Translations under genes and position numbers: made by a program
Source: Morella rubra
Taxonomy: Eukaryota > Streptophyta > Magnoliopsida > Fagales > Myricaceae
Length of the DNA: 64,000 nucleotides
Assembly: GCA_003952965.2 (NCBI GenBank)
Contig: CM025849.1
Location: 29,506,464 to 29,570,463, forward strand
Reading direction: 5' to 3'
Shown here: piece after piece, positions 24,678 through 37,539 of the stretch
Position numbering within the stretch: the first letter of the stretch is position 1
How the letters are laid out: each line of letters starts with the position of its first letter
Notes under the pieces: model-generated
The model's input: only the letters and a program-made list of their open reading frames with translations
Database searches by the model: none
What the model was told of the DNA's origin: nothing

Positions 24678-26039
24678 TAGGGGGGAAGGGGATTTATTAT
24701 TGGTGATTAATGCCATCCAACACTCCAACTTGATTGTCAACCCGTGAATTCACCATATCATTTAGGAAATAAGTCATCTATTGGCCTCTTTCTCATCATG
24801 GACAGTTCACCATGTACATCGTAGTGCAAATTCCTATATGAACGTGTGGGCACGTCGCAAGGCTCGGTTGTTCCTACCCCTCACTGATCAAGACAAAGAC
24901 CCAACCTTATAACTCTGTGTTTTGTTTTGTTTACAAAAAAAAAAAAAAAAGGGTTAAATGGCGCTAACTATTAAGGTTAATTTTGACACTTAATGTGCAT
25001 TCAAGATTATTAATTTCATTACATTTTGCTCATTAACTAGCAACCGTTTAAACTTTGCAATCCCGCTATGGTCAAAAATTGCTATCTTGGTTCAATAAAA
25101 TGACGGGAGCCATTATCGCAGTATAGTAACAGTAGTTGGGAATCGGCTAATAGGGGATCACCACCTCCCGTCCGATTCCCTAATTTTTTTTATAATTATA
25201 TTTTGTATGGAGTAAAATCATTATTTCACTTAACCAAAATAGTAATTTTTGTCTAATTAACAGTTGGGGATGCGAATTATAAATAATTGGTAGTTGAGTG
25301 GCGAAATCTAACAAAATTAGTAGTCTATGTGCAAAGTGTTAGAACTCCAATAGTCATGGGCGAAATATGTAAATTTTCTTAGATAAAGGAAGTAGAGTTG
25401 ATTCTATTAGAATTTTTAAATGTAGATTTTATTGGGATTTGTAAAAAAATATTAAAATTCAGTAGAATTTGTAAAAATTCATAAAATGTGTCAGTATTAG
25501 AGTTTATGAAAAATTATTAAAATTTGTGAAAAAGTGATTATCACCTGTCCAATTAATAGGGCTAGCTCATTGGAAAAGGCCCTCATTATTATCTGTAGCA
25601 ATTTTTTTTTTTCTTTAACAAAGGCCCATAGAGGGCTAAACAGGGTGTCTGTTCCATCACAATTAAGCAAAAATAGAGAACCAAACGAAATAGCTTTGAA
25701 GCCCACTTGGCCAAAGCCCAGGGAGCCTTCGAACAGAGAGCACAGTTTGTCATAACAATGGGGTACTAAACTTTTTGCTCCTCCATGGTGGAGTTAAGAA
25801 AGCTCGGAAGCCCGCGGGCCGCGTGGCAGCTGCGCGACGGCACCAAGACTCCTTCGCTAACTGTTTTTCTTTTTCTTTTTTGAGGATTGAAAACGTTTTT
25901 TATTTTATTTGAAAACTGTTTTTAATCCGAACATGATTTTTTGAACGATGTTTGGTTACATTTTGGATTTTATTACAATTTGTGAAAAAATATACAGAGA
26001 GATGATTAGATAGAATTTTTTTTATATTTTTTTAAAAAA

Positions 26040-26369
26040 ATACACTTTACATCCTCTAATTATAAGGTCTACACTTTGCAATAGTAACTGTTATTTTTGT
26101 CATATTGCACTTACCAACTATTGACAATAATTAATTTTTGGCATGTAAAGTTAGGATTTTACTCTCATAAAATGATCACTATCTAGGATTAATTTTTTTT
26201 TTTTTGTGCACAAAAAAATTATCTTCCTTTCAAATTGATGGAAAAATTTAACGGAGTGTGCAAAATATCTGAAATCAATAGTTGGTGGGTGCAAGATAAA
26301 AAAAAAAAATAGATTAGGGTGCAAAGTATCAAGACCCCCAAAATTAGAGGGTGTTAAGTGTATTTATTC
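26040..26369. mobile_element. Foldback MITE, family 1, copy in segment B
   Basis: Left end AATACACTTTACATCCTC, right end the inverted GAGGGTGTTAAGTGTATTTA. It lies at the same place in B as 13593-13977 does in A, so it was present before that duplication. Confidence 0.65.
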
Positions 26370-26510
26370 TTTTTTAATATAAAATTTATTAAAAGTTTGT
26401 AAACAAAATGTAAAGAGGATGATTTGATGGATTTTTTAAATATTTTTTTAATATAAGATTCATTAGAATTTATAAAAAAGTGTAGAGATGCTGAAAATAT
26501 TTTGGGTGAA

Positions 26511-27834
26511 ATTTGTTTATCAAATTTGCTTGGTAGCTGGTAGCTTTAAGAGTTAGATACACTTTGCACTATGTACTTGACATATTGTACTTCAATATTT
26601 ATTTTTAAGACATTGAGCCCATTATGTTATCACTCCCAACGATTTGCATCTTGGAGCAAAATTAGGTGTCAAATTAGATGGTTATTTTTACCCTATTAAA
26701 TGTAAATTATAAGTTTGAACTATGAAAATCATTGTATTTAATCCACAAAACTATCAAAATATATTAATATTTGTTATCTATTAAGATCTTACGGTTTAAA
26801 TATATAGAAAATAATTTACATAGCACAATATTTTATAGTTTGAAGATTAAATGTGACGATTTTCATAATTTAGACCTATAATTGACATTTAGTTAAAAGT
26901 TATAAAGATTCCAAAGTAAAAAAAAAAAAAAACCTTATTATTTTCATACTGTTATATCATTGCACAGTCCATCACTGGTTTCACTATAACATAGAAGTCT
27001 TTTTTTCTGTTATTGATGTCTCCTCTTAACTGACATATATATATATATATATATATTTTTTTTTTTGGTGTGTAACGAGGATAAACTATCTCACTGAACT
27101 GACTTGGCTAAATTTTATTAGAGGGTAATTAAACTTTTATACAGATCTAACCTGAGACCTATCTACCAGCTTAATTACAACTCTCACCTTAATTAAGTGC
27201 GTTTTGGTGTAATTCTTATAAGGAATCGAAACATGATACTTTACACGTTAGTCACTGATCATCAGGTCACAAGTTACATTCACGAACTTTTACTTTCTTC
27301 AATCTAATTTTTGGTTGTCACGTCGAGATTATATCTCTCCCACATCGACGAAACCTCTAGCTTTTGTTATATATATAGAAGCTGAACATGCACCCGCCTT
27401 GCAATTGCCATATCTTCCGCTCGGATCACCATATGATATAATTTAAACTTAAACTGAAATATGCATAATGGATTACTTTTATATATTTAATATTATTCAT
27501 AAAAAATTTTAGATAGTATAAATTTTATTACGTTTTATTTATCTCTCTAAATCACACAAATATAATTCGAATACAAAATTAAAGAGTATTCTCGTTCTTC
27601 TCTTGGATAGAAAGACGGACGGAGGACGCTAAGGATTGAAACTAGAGAAACTTATGCTTCAGCAGTTACGACGTCAAGCTCAACTGCGACGTATGAGCAG
27701 TATCTCAAAGCTATTTTTTTTTTCCTTGCTCGTTACTCTATTTTGCTGTGACATTTCTAATGAAAAGATTTGTGCGTGAATGTTACACCAAATCCATAAG
27801 TTCCGCGAAGTTTATTATATATATATGAGCTTAA
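26511..27834. other. AT-rich intergenic DNA
   Basis: No gene seen. It holds an (AT)n microsatellite at 27036-27057 and an A-run near 26920-26932. A CTCCCACATCG stretch near 27337, followed by TTATATATATAG, looks like an old promoter-like or LTR-like remnant without enough sequence to classify. Confidence 0.4.
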
Positions 27835-27923
27835 TTACTACACTAATCCATTTGTATTGCACAATTCTAAACTGATTCTTAAGATATGTTTTGTTTTGGA
27901 TTAGTCCCGAATTTCTTTTTTTT

Positions 27924-27931
<8 letters not shown>

Positions 27932-27985
<54 letters not shown>
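27932..27985. repeat. Poly(A) run, 54 bp
   Basis: Uninterrupted A homopolymer. The equivalent place in D4 (near 59690) has only a short T run, so this expansion is specific to D1, or reflects a poorly resolved homopolymer. Confidence 0.9.
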
Positions 27986-27988
<3 letters not shown>

Positions 27989-29194
27989 TCAGCGTCCCAT
28001 GTATACAAGTTGACCAACTCAGACAGAAAGGGGAGACATTCTCCCTAGCTAGCAACTCTCTCATTAGCCACAAAGAGAATTCGAAGTGAAATTAAAATTA
28101 ATTAGAACATTGTGTGGTAATTGATAGTTAATTAAAGCGTGTCTCTGCTAGTCACATAAATTTTTTTCTATTTATGAATTTGAGTTGACGAAATAATAAT
28201 TTCAAAATACGAAGAATTCTCCATAAATTAATATAAGACGAAACAAATTTGAGATTCAACAATACCTCACATATCAATGAAATAATTAAACCTATACTCT
28301 CACTTGCATGGTTTTTCATGAGAATTGGCCGATTGCATCACCTCCTAAGCTAAGCCCGCCTCAAAAGAGAGATCATGATGACTTTTTGGGAAGTACTACA
28401 CGCGTAATTCGAAGGTATGGCCCTCCGTCATTGTTGGTTGCCCGTTCAAGAAAAAGACGAATATGAAACTCATACAATACGTTGTGAGACGTTTAACCAT
28501 CATATTTTAATTGATTACGAATTATGACTTTACATCTATATATGGTGAAGGGTCTATCTAACAACATTATACATATAGACATTATCATAAAGAATGATGC
28601 ATTCCCGATGCGATGGCTGTCCTATTCATTGAATTTATCATAAAGTTAATGTCTTTAATTTCGTTTAGCAACGAGAGGAACATTTGTTACACTCGATTTA
28701 TTTGTGTATTTAATTTTTTTTTTTTCGGAAAGAAAGTAATATTCTAGTTATTATTGTATAGGGCTGATGTAGAACTCTACTGGAAACCAATTTGATTATT
28801 TCCAGCTGGAATTTGTATTGACTAATCTAATCCTCCATGTAAGGACGGAATAAAGTGTGGGTTGACGTGAAGGAGGATCCGCAAGAACGTGGAGCCACAT
28901 TGGGGTGATCAAATACAACGTTGTATAAATGTATGCCAATTTCTTATTCCGTAAATCTCGGGATTTTATCTAGAATTAATTAATTCTCTTCATGATTGAA
29001 TTAGTTTGAGAATGAATCCGATGTAGTTGGAAAAAAATGCATTGACTAGATTGAGAGAGTAATGACAAACCTTAAATATTTGAATCAGCCTTAAGATTCA
29101 AGTATCAGTTAAATAAGGAGTTGCTCATAGAATTTGAACTCACACCCACCATCTCTAAGTTAAGGTTCAATATCATTTTGAAGTTAATTTTGGG

Positions 29195-29506
29195 TTGAAT
29201 TTCCACTACAGTCCCTAGTATTAATTTTTAACAAATCAATCCCTAAGATAAACTTTGAATAGATTGGTCCCTATGATCTATGTTTTAGACATATGTGTCC
29301 TTTTATCCACCAAAAATTAGCCTACAATGGGAACGGGGTCTAATACCGACCCCACGTCGATCTTCTATTAATTGATTAATTTTTTACGGACAGAAGAGCC
29401 TACATGTTTGAAAAATAGACTACAGGGTCTAGCCAATTTGAAGTTGTACTTCAGAGACTGATTTGTTAAAAATCAATACCACAAAAATTGTGATGGAAAT
29501 TAAGCC
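29195..29506. mobile_element. Foldback MITE, family 2, in D1
   Basis: Inverted ends, roughly 100 bp each: AATTTTTAACAAATCAATCC on the left and GATTTGTTAAAAATCAATAC on the right. It is non-coding. A counterpart lies in D2 at about 32925-33243. A related second locus per block occurs at about 31383-31700 in D1, 50975-51264 in D3 and 63080-63360 in D4. Borders are approximate. Confidence 0.6.
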
Positions 29507-31382
29507 TTAAGATCATCACGTGTCATCCTCTAACTATCAAAACTCATTTTTCACTCATCTCAACCTATGGTAAGATTAAAGTGTACACAACTGGGAATTG
29601 TGATAGATCGAGGGCAAAATGCAACAAAATTAGTAGTTTATACCCCAAAAATTACATTGGTACTATAATCTGGGGGATTACATTGAAGTTTTCGCTCAAT
29701 TTTTTGACATATCTTTACATTTTCACCAAAAAATTACCAATATTACACACTTTATAGGTTTAGATCCAATTAATACCTAGAAGGGGATGAATAGGTGTTT
29801 ACTATTAATTAAAATTCAATGCAATAGTTTTTGAACATGATCAAAATCTATCAAGTCGAGATCTGAAAAATGAAAAATACTAAATCAAAAAAAATGGAAA
29901 ATAAAAAATTAATCACACAAGGAGACGAGATTTTGTTGACAAGGTGGAAAACTTTTGAATACCTTTTTGAAAAGAAAATCAATTTGGCTATCCGCGCCAC
30001 CTAAAATCTACTAAGAAGAAAACATTATAAACAAGGATTTAGAAACTGCAAACTCCTTTGCTAATTTTGATACCCCGATATAATAATCCAAATAATCCTA
30101 CTCAAACTTGCACCAAGCGGAAACAATCGTAAACCCTTGAGACTCTCTTATGGATTTGTCACGAACGAACTCGTTCTTCACACTGAAACTCCGATAACCA
30201 AACTCGTTCCGACCTTTGAATGCTTGAATTAGGTTGGTTTTGTGGTGATTGATTGAGAAAAAAATTTAAGAATTTTGCATATGGATCTAGATCTAGAGAT
30301 ATATTTTTATATCTCAATAGATGTTCAAGAATGTTCAATTCGGTCTCCCTAGGGTTTGATGTCGACATTTCAAAATAAATAAAGGATATCTAGAGTTTGA
30401 GGGCAAGTCGGGTTATGAAAAGATACGATTTTGAAAAAAAAAAAAAAAAAAAGGATGGAAAAGGGTCTGAAGTAGCCAAAGTTGAAGGATATAAAACTTT
30501 GTGGTTTATAAATAAAAAATGTTAAAGTCCCTGCACATTTGTGGTTTAGTTAAAAGATTTAAATCTTTGTGGTTTCGTAAATAAAATGTGAAAGTCCCTG
30601 CACAGTGCTTGAAAAGGCGTGTTTATTATATTTATTTCCTTTTTCACACCTTAACTCACTTCTTTGGGAAGGATTGTCGACGAAGCTATAAATAAAAATT
30701 CGGAAATGAGGACGCATTACACCCATCAGCAGAGGAAAGTGGAGTTTGTTTCGAATTATAATATATTTATATTATTATAGTCCTATTTTTTTTTTCTAAT
30801 TCTTTCTTTGAGTCCTAAGACGTGAAGGAATCCATCACTTCATAGAGTGGCATTATCTCAAGCATCAACTTAAAAATAATATTACCATCGTAAATCTCAT
30901 GCTAGCCTCTAGGCCTTTCCTCGTCAAGGAGCTAACCAAGAAAAAATATACAAAAACAAAATTATTGGAGGGGATTCGAAGGTTGACTTAAAAATCAGGT
31001 TGACGTCAATTTTGAGGATGGATGTTCCCATCATTAATTTCTTGGATATAAAATATTGCATGTAATATTTTGAAGCTTTTCTAATCGTAATTGGTCTCAC
31101 CAGAGGGTCTCCCTTAACCATAAAACCACTTTCCAGTCAGCCCAACCTTTCAGCTCTTAACCCAACTTGCACTCAAAGAAACAATCATCCACAAGTATGC
31201 TATAGCATCTGGTAAGGAGATTATTGATTCAGATACTTTGCTCTTCTTATTAAAATATTCTGTCAGTTTTAATCGAGATTGAATTTTTTTACTTCAGAAA
31301 TTACAATTTTATTCTCACAAAAATGTCACTGCCAAACAAATTATAGGGTAACATTGTCATTTCATGCATAAAAAAAAATGGA

Positions 31383-31700
31383 GCTTAATTATTGATACAG
31401 CCCCTGTAGTATTGGCTTTTAACAAATTAGTTACTAGGTACAATTTTGAACGAGAAGGTTTATGTATCCAATTTTTCATACATATAGATTTTTTTTTGTC
31501 TATCAAAAATTAGCCAACTAACAGAAGACTAATAGTTGTTAAGGGTTGAGATATCTATTTTTGTGGTCAAATAACTATCTTGGATTCTGTTTTCGTTAGT
31601 GGATTAATTTTTTATGGAAGAAATGACCATTATGTCTAAAAAACGGACCACAAAGACCGTCCTGTTCAAATTTGTATTCCAATGATTGATTTAAAATGCA
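31383..31700. mobile_element. Foldback MITE, family 2, second locus in D1
   Basis: Begins CTTAATTATTGATACAGCCC and continues GTAGTATTGGCTTTTAACAA, matching the left end of 29195-29506. The right side is more worn. Related decayed copies stand at the same place in D3 and D4. Confidence 0.45.
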
Positions 31701-32924
31701 AAACATTAAAAATCTCACATTCAAGAGTAAATGTATTTATCTTTTCTTTTTTTTTTTTCTACAATTTTTATATAATAAAAAACCCCAAAAAAAGCTATAA
31801 TCTTTTATAGGAATTCTTTAGCAGAATCTTAATTTTTCTAATTACTTTTATATATACGTTGTTTGAAATACACAATGAACTTAACAATGGAACATGTCTA
31901 TTTAAACTTTGATAAATGATTGAGATGAGCATCATCCCTTACAACATCATTAGGGATTGCTTGTTGGCACTTGGAGCACGTCTTAATTAGGGTCATGGAT
32001 CTCCTGATTCGTCTTAATCTACGCCCCACGCGGAAACCAAAGCACAAACCGTCCCCATATAGGCCCCACTCCCCAAGTCCCACTATGGAAATGGGTCACA
32101 AACTGTCCCATGTCGGCATGTCCCATCTGCCCACATGTTACCTCTTCGGGCGAGTCCGACCGCATCCTGCTCCCCTAGAAAGGGCACTCTCTATGATTTG
32201 ATTGAAAAAAATATTTAGAAACTCAATCAAATCATTGAGTGTGCTAGATGCCCATTAAAAACAAAGCAAGAGATCATTTGTTTTTTCATTCTATGTATTT
32301 TATGGTTCAAAAGGCGTGAGAAAAAGAACAGACTTGATTCAACTGGAAAAATTTATTAATGGGACTAAGAACGCGGCAACGACAAATCAAACACTTTTTT
32401 GTTTTTGTTTCGGGAAGATTAATGTTGTAGTTATTATTGTATTGATCGAGGGCTGATGTAGAACTCTACTGGAAACCAATTTGATTATTTCCAGCTGGAT
32501 TTGTATTGACTAATCTAATCCTCCATGTAAGGACGGAATAAAGTGAGGGTTGACGTGAAGGAGGAGAATCCGGAGTAACGTGGAGCCACGTTGGGTGATC
32601 AATAGTGGGAAAAAGTGATCAAATACAGTGTAAAAATGTATGCCAATTATTGCTTTTTCCGTCAACTCGAAAGGCTTTGCTAGGCAAATCTCCGGATTTT
32701 GTCTAGAATTAATTATCTTCATGATTGAATTAGTTTGGGAATGGATCCGTTGTAGTTAGAAAATGCATTGAATAGACTGAGAGCACAATGACATACCTAA
32801 GATAATTAAATCAGCTTTAAAGTTCAAATATCAGTTAAATCAAAGAGTCGCAACTGTAGAATTCGAATTCACACCTGGCTATTATGTCTAAGTTAAGGTT
32901 CACTACCATTTTGAAGTTAATTTT

Positions 32925-33243
32925 GGACTTACTTTCTGCTAGAATTCCTATAGTATGGACTTTTAACAAATCAATCTTTAAGGTACAGTTTTGAACACGT
33001 TGGTCCTTATGATCCAGTTTTTAGACATATGTGTTATTTTATCTATCAAAAATTAGCCCACAATGGGAACGGGGTCTGGTAACAACCTCATGTTAGTCTT
33101 CTATTAATTGATTAATTTTTTGACGGATGTAAGAACTCACATGTTTGAAAAATAGACTATAAGGACTGACCAATCCGAAGTTATACTTCGGGGACTGATT
33201 TGTTAAAAATCAATACCACAAGAACTGTGGTGGTAATTAAGCC
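32925..33243. mobile_element. Foldback MITE, family 2, in D2
   Basis: Counterpart of 29195-29506 at the equivalent position, with the same inverted ends built around TTTTTAACAAATCAAT. Confidence 0.6.
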
Positions 33244-33564
33244 TTAAGTTCATCACATGTCATCCTCTAACTATCAAAACTTATTTTTCACTTTTCTCAA
33301 CCTATGTAAGATTAAAGTATACACAACTATGAATTTTGATAGATAGAGGGCAAAATGCAACGAAATTAGTTGTTTATACCCAAAAATTACATTAGTACTA
33401 TGATCTAGTGGATTAAAGTGAAGTTTTCAATTAATTTTTTGAGAAATATACATTTTCACCAAACAATTATCAATGTTACACACTTTATATCTGAAAGTAT
33501 AGGTTTAGACCCAATTAAAACCTAGAAGGGGATGAATATGTGTTTACTCATAATTAAAATTCAA

Positions 33565-34173
33565 GGAAAAATTACACAGACCTCACTGGGTTTTAGCCCT
33601 ATATCAAAAGCCTCACTAGGTTTTTAAAAAAATCTCAAAGCCCACTAGTATTTTAGTATGAAAACTAACTCAAGCCAACTCCGTTACCGGAGATAACGGG
33701 GCCCAGTTCACTTAAGTTAAATGTCAGGGCTAAAATCAATTGCTGGCTGCCACGTATTTAAAATTCCTTGTCTGCTCCATTCAGTCTCTCATCTGCCATA
33801 GCTAAATGTATGGGCTAAAACTAATCATTGGCTGCCACGTGTTTAAAATTCTTTGTCTGCTCCATTGGGTTTCCTGTCTGTCACGATACATGCCATGTCA
33901 AAGTTAGTGTTTGTATCGCATGACATACGACATGACAAACGAGAGACCGAATGAAGCAGACAAGAAATTTTAAATATGTGGCAGCTAGCGATTGGTTTTA
34001 GCCCTAGCATTTAACTTAAGTGGACTGTGCTCTGTTATCTCCAGTAACGAAGTTGGCTTAAGTTAGTTTTCATACCAAAATAAAAAAAACTAGTGGGCTT
34101 TGAGATTTTTTTGAAAACCCAGTAAGGCTTTTGATATTGAACTAAAACCTAGTGTGCTCCATGTAATTTTTCC
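33565..34173. mobile_element. Long-TIR foldback element, probably Mutator-type MITE
   Basis: A 609-bp insertion present only in D2. Both ends read inward GGAAAAATTACA(C/T), and inverted similarity continues for close to 200 bp, with AATCTCAAAGCCCACTAG on one arm and its inverse on the other. Flanks are AAAATTCAA on the left and AAAATTTCA on the right, a slightly worn ~9-bp duplication. D1 has a single copy of this site near 29810. Long TIRs and a 9-bp duplication point to the Mutator superfamily. The middle holds a direct repeat around GGCTGCCACGT and no ORF. Confidence 0.75.
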
Positions 34174-37049
34174 AAAATTTCAATTAGATACTGCAAACCC
34201 CTTTGCTAACTTTGAAATCCCAATGTAATAATCAGAATAACCCTGCTCAGACCTACACCAAGCGGAAACAACCTTAAACCTCTGAGGCTCTTTCTATGGA
34301 CTCGTCACGAACTAACTCGTTTTTCAACATTGAAACTCCGGTAACCAAACTCGTTTTGACTTTTGAATGCTTCAACAAGGAAGATTGGTTTTGTAGTGAT
34401 TGATTGAGAAAAAAATTTTAAGAATTTTGCATATGGGTGATCTAGATCTAGAGATGTGTTTTTCTTTCTCGATAGAGGTTCATAGAATGTTCAATTTTGT
34501 CTCCTTAGGATTAGATGTCAATCTCTCAAAATAAATAAAAGGATATCTAGAGTTTGAGAGCAAGTGGGGTTCTGAAAAGATAAGATTTCTAAAAATTGGT
34601 AAATCTCACTCGTTAAGGTCGAGCTAAAGTCTTCGTGACAAGTTGTCTCGAGGAAGCAGGTGAGCACCAGTCAAACGAAGTCTCTTTATGTGAAAATTAC
34701 CAAGTTCGCTCGAGCCAAGATCAAACAAGACCAAGCCAAACTCCCTATGATCATCTGGCTCAAGTTAAAGGCAAGCTAAACTCTTTGTGACCACTTGGCT
34801 TGAGTACTAGGCCAACAACAACTCTTTGATCATCATCTTCATGTCACAATTGAATCATAACAATGTTACAACTTGATTGGAATTACTTTTAACATGAATT
34901 TTTTTTCAACTTACTCTAACACTAACAATAATCTTATCAACTTTTCGTCAAATTGACGAAAATTAGTCTATGTATATCTAAAATACGATAATACCTCCAA
35001 ATACTTAATGAATTGATTAGAATATCCTTGATCGGATCTCTACGTAAATTAAGTGGGCAAAAAACATGCACATTTAATTTTATCGCCAATGTGTTGAAGG
35101 ATATAAAACTCCGTGGTTTAAAATAAAAAACGTTAAAGTCCTTGCAGATTTATGGTTTAGTAAAAAAAGATTTAAACCTTTGTGGTTTAGTAAATAAAAT
35201 GTGAAAGTCCCCGCACCGTGTGTGAAAAGGCATGTTTATTTATTTTTTATTTCCTTTTTCACACCTTAACTCACTTCTTTGGGAAGGATTGACGAAGCTA
35301 TATATAAAAATTCGAAAATAAGTGACGCATTAACACCCATCAGCAGGAAAGTGGAGTTTGTTCGAATAAATAATTATATATATAATATAATATAGTCCTA
35401 AGACGTGAAGGAATCCATCACTTCATAGAATGGCATTATCTTAAGCATCTCCTTAAAAATAATATTCCCATCTAAATCTCTAGCTAGCCTCTAGGCCTTT
35501 TCCCCATCAAGGAGCTAACCAAGAAAAAAAAAAACAAAAAAAAATTATTGGAGGAGATTCAAGGTTGACTTAAAAATCAGGTTGACATCTATTTTGAGGA
35601 TGAATGTTCCCACTTAACCCATCATTAATTTCTTGGATATAAAATATTGTATATATGTAATATTTTGAAGGTTTTATTATCATAATAATTGGTCTCACCA
35701 GAAAGTCTCCTTAACCATACAACCACTTTCCAGTCAGCCCAACCTTTCACCTCTTAACCCAACTGCACTCAAAAGAAACAATCATCCACAAGGTATGCTA
35801 TAGCATCTGATAAAGGAGATTTGGTGACTGCATTGCAAGAATACAGCTATTGATTAGATACTTTATCTTTTTATTAAAATATTCTGTCAATTTCAATCGA
35901 AATTGAATTTTTACTTAAAAAACGACAATTTTATCTCACAAAATGTCACCGCCAAACAAATTATGGATAATATTGTCATTTCACGTATAAAAAAAAAATT
36001 ATTCAAATAGGAAAATTTTTAATAAAGAATGTAAATTATATGAAATCAATAGTTTGCTAACAATTTTAATAGAGGGTTGGGTTATATTCATTTCCAGGGT
36101 CGGATAGCTTATTTTTGTTCCCATTAGTAGTATAACTTTTGATAGAGTAAATGATCATTATGTCTAAAAAATAAATCACAGGGATCGTTTTCAAAGTTAT
36201 ACCTCAAAGACTATTTGTTAAAAATCAATACCACATGAATTGTATCAGTAATTAAGTAAAAAAAAAAACCACTTCTTCAAATTAAAAAAATTTTAATAGA
36301 AGTGTAAAGTATCTGAAATTAATAGTTTACAGACGTAATATGATAAAAATAATAATTTAAATGCAAAGTATTAAAAACCTCTATCGAAGAGTGTAAAATG
36401 TATTTTTTTTATAAAATTTTTATATATATAAAAAAAACCCGAAAAATACTCTAATCTTTTGTAGGAATTCTTTAGCAGAATCAATTTTTCTAATTACTTT
36501 TATACGTTGACACAAGATCTTAACAAAGGAACATGTCTATTTAAACTTTGCTAAATGATTGAGATGAGCATCATCCCTTACGACATCAATAGGGATTGCT
36601 TCTTGGCACTTGGAGCCCGTCTCAATAGAGTCATGGACTTCGCCGATTCGTCTGCAGTTCTGAAGACTAAGACAATGAAAGATCTGATCTACGCCCACGC
36701 GGAAACCAAAGCACAAACCGTCCCCATATAGACCCCACCATGGGAAAAAGGCTCACTCAGGGTAGGGTCCCTCTATCTACCTTTAGAAGGACCCCACTTC
36801 CAAGTCCCATGCCACATGTCCCACCTGCACCACATGTTACCTTTTTAGGAAAGTCCCAACGCATCCTACCCTCCTAGAAACCACACTTTAGTATCCCTCT
36901 ATCTACCCACCAATTTGGTTCCACACCTTTCACAAAGGTGGTTTCTGGCTTGAAAAATTAACCATAATACATATAACAAAGCATGCTTTGGATGATGTAG
37001 CAAGAAACTCCAATATCTTGCTCAAATTACCGTATAATTTAAAGAATGA

Positions 37050-37382
37050 TGGTATACACTTTGTACCTTTTAACGATAAAGTCTTGACAATTTATGTTAT
37101 AATATATTATTTTATTACATTATACCAATTAATTATTAATTTTTGATATTTGTACCTCCATTAAAACTTTCTGTTAGTTTGAAAGGAAATTTATTTTTTA
37201 CTTCAAAATTATAATTTTACTTTCATAAAATAGTTACTGTCAAAAAAATTATGAAAACAAAATTGTCATTTGTACACCAACAAATCATTTATAGTCCAAA
37301 TTAACTAAAAAAATTTAAGTGAGAGTTTGGGATTCTAAGTGTTAAGAACTCATAATTAGAATATATAAAATATATTTATCCT
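37050..37382. mobile_element. Foldback MITE, family 1, in D2
   Basis: Left GGTATACACTTTGTACC, right AAAATATATTTATCC, with the family's internal CATTAAAACTTTC and inverse elements. It corresponds to 55690-56022 in D3, so it predates the D2/D3 split, and it lies some 300 bp upstream of the GALT29A-like TATA box. Confidence 0.55.
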
Positions 37383-37539
37383 TTTAAAGAGTAACAAATA
37401 ACAGATTGATCCGATACTGTCTAATGTTATCATGTAAAATTTTAGATATATCACATAATTATTTAATATTACCATTATAGAAGTTTTGGTCAGTAAATCC
37501 ACTGTTTTCTTCAGTTGAACCTGCAGAATTGAAAGGTGG

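Larger units (their letters stand above)
19795..24687 (-). mobile_element. L1-type LINE, 5'-truncated, minus strand
   Basis: It is flanked by an ~11-bp target duplication, GGGGATTTATT, at 19784-19794 and 24688-24698. The poly(A) tail appears on the plus strand as the T-rich run CTTTCTTTTTTTGTT at 19795-19809, so the 3' end is at the low-coordinate side. The 5' end stops just before the ORF2 start near 24677, so ORF1 and the 5' UTR are missing, the common result of incomplete reverse transcription. An LTR (about 19820-21259) lies inside its 3' UTR and must be younger. The LINE itself interrupts the RNase-H fragment of copy B. Confidence 0.85.
14853..24955 (+). mobile_element. L1 LINE 3' fragment with RNase-H-like domain, in copy B, split by two insertions
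   Basis: The same LINE end as in copy A, now in three pieces: 14853-14885, 19607-19794 and 24688-24955. Readable are ATIFRDHTGKVVCRAF and KVSALKGEAIAGLFTVDRVA, then LLLVINAIQHSNLIVNP, HHIIQEISH and FSSWTVHHVHRSANSY, typical of plant RVT_3 RNase H. It ends in a poly(A) run at 24935-24952 preceded by TTTTGTTTTGTTTAC, the usual 3' end of such LINEs. Only the 3' end of the parent LINE is present. Confidence 0.75.
14317..26510 (+). repeat. Segmental duplication, copy B (interrupted twice)
   Basis: Homologous to copy A at 11750-14115. Collinear pieces are 14317-14885, 19607-19794 and 24688-26510, about 2.6 kb in all. The gaps are filled by a Copia element at 14886-19606 and a LINE at 19795-24687, each flanked by its own target duplication. 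A and B are direct and about 200 bp apart, which suggests unequal crossing-over or duplicate insertion of one larger unit. Confidence 0.85.
27835..32210 (+). repeat. Tandem block D1
   Basis: First of four direct, diverged copies. It starts with TACACTAATCCA near 27837 (matching 59627). Landmarks shared with D2 and D4 are GTAGAACTCTACTGGAAACC near 28768, GATCTAGAG near 30290, AAGTCCCTGCAC near 30530, CCATCACTTCATAGA near 30830 and GCACAAACCGTCCCCATATA near 32041. It stops before the core promoter that ends D3. A 54-bp poly(A) run sits at 27932-27985. No gene is present; a 69-codon frame at 30368-30159 and similar frames are not conserved between copies. Confidence 0.8.

Noticed and set aside
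31971-32201. 76-codon plus-strand frame with KPKHKPSPYRPH
   Set aside because: The same DNA recurs in D2 and D4 (near 36700 and 63800) with different frame limits, so it is a repeat-borne chance ORF.
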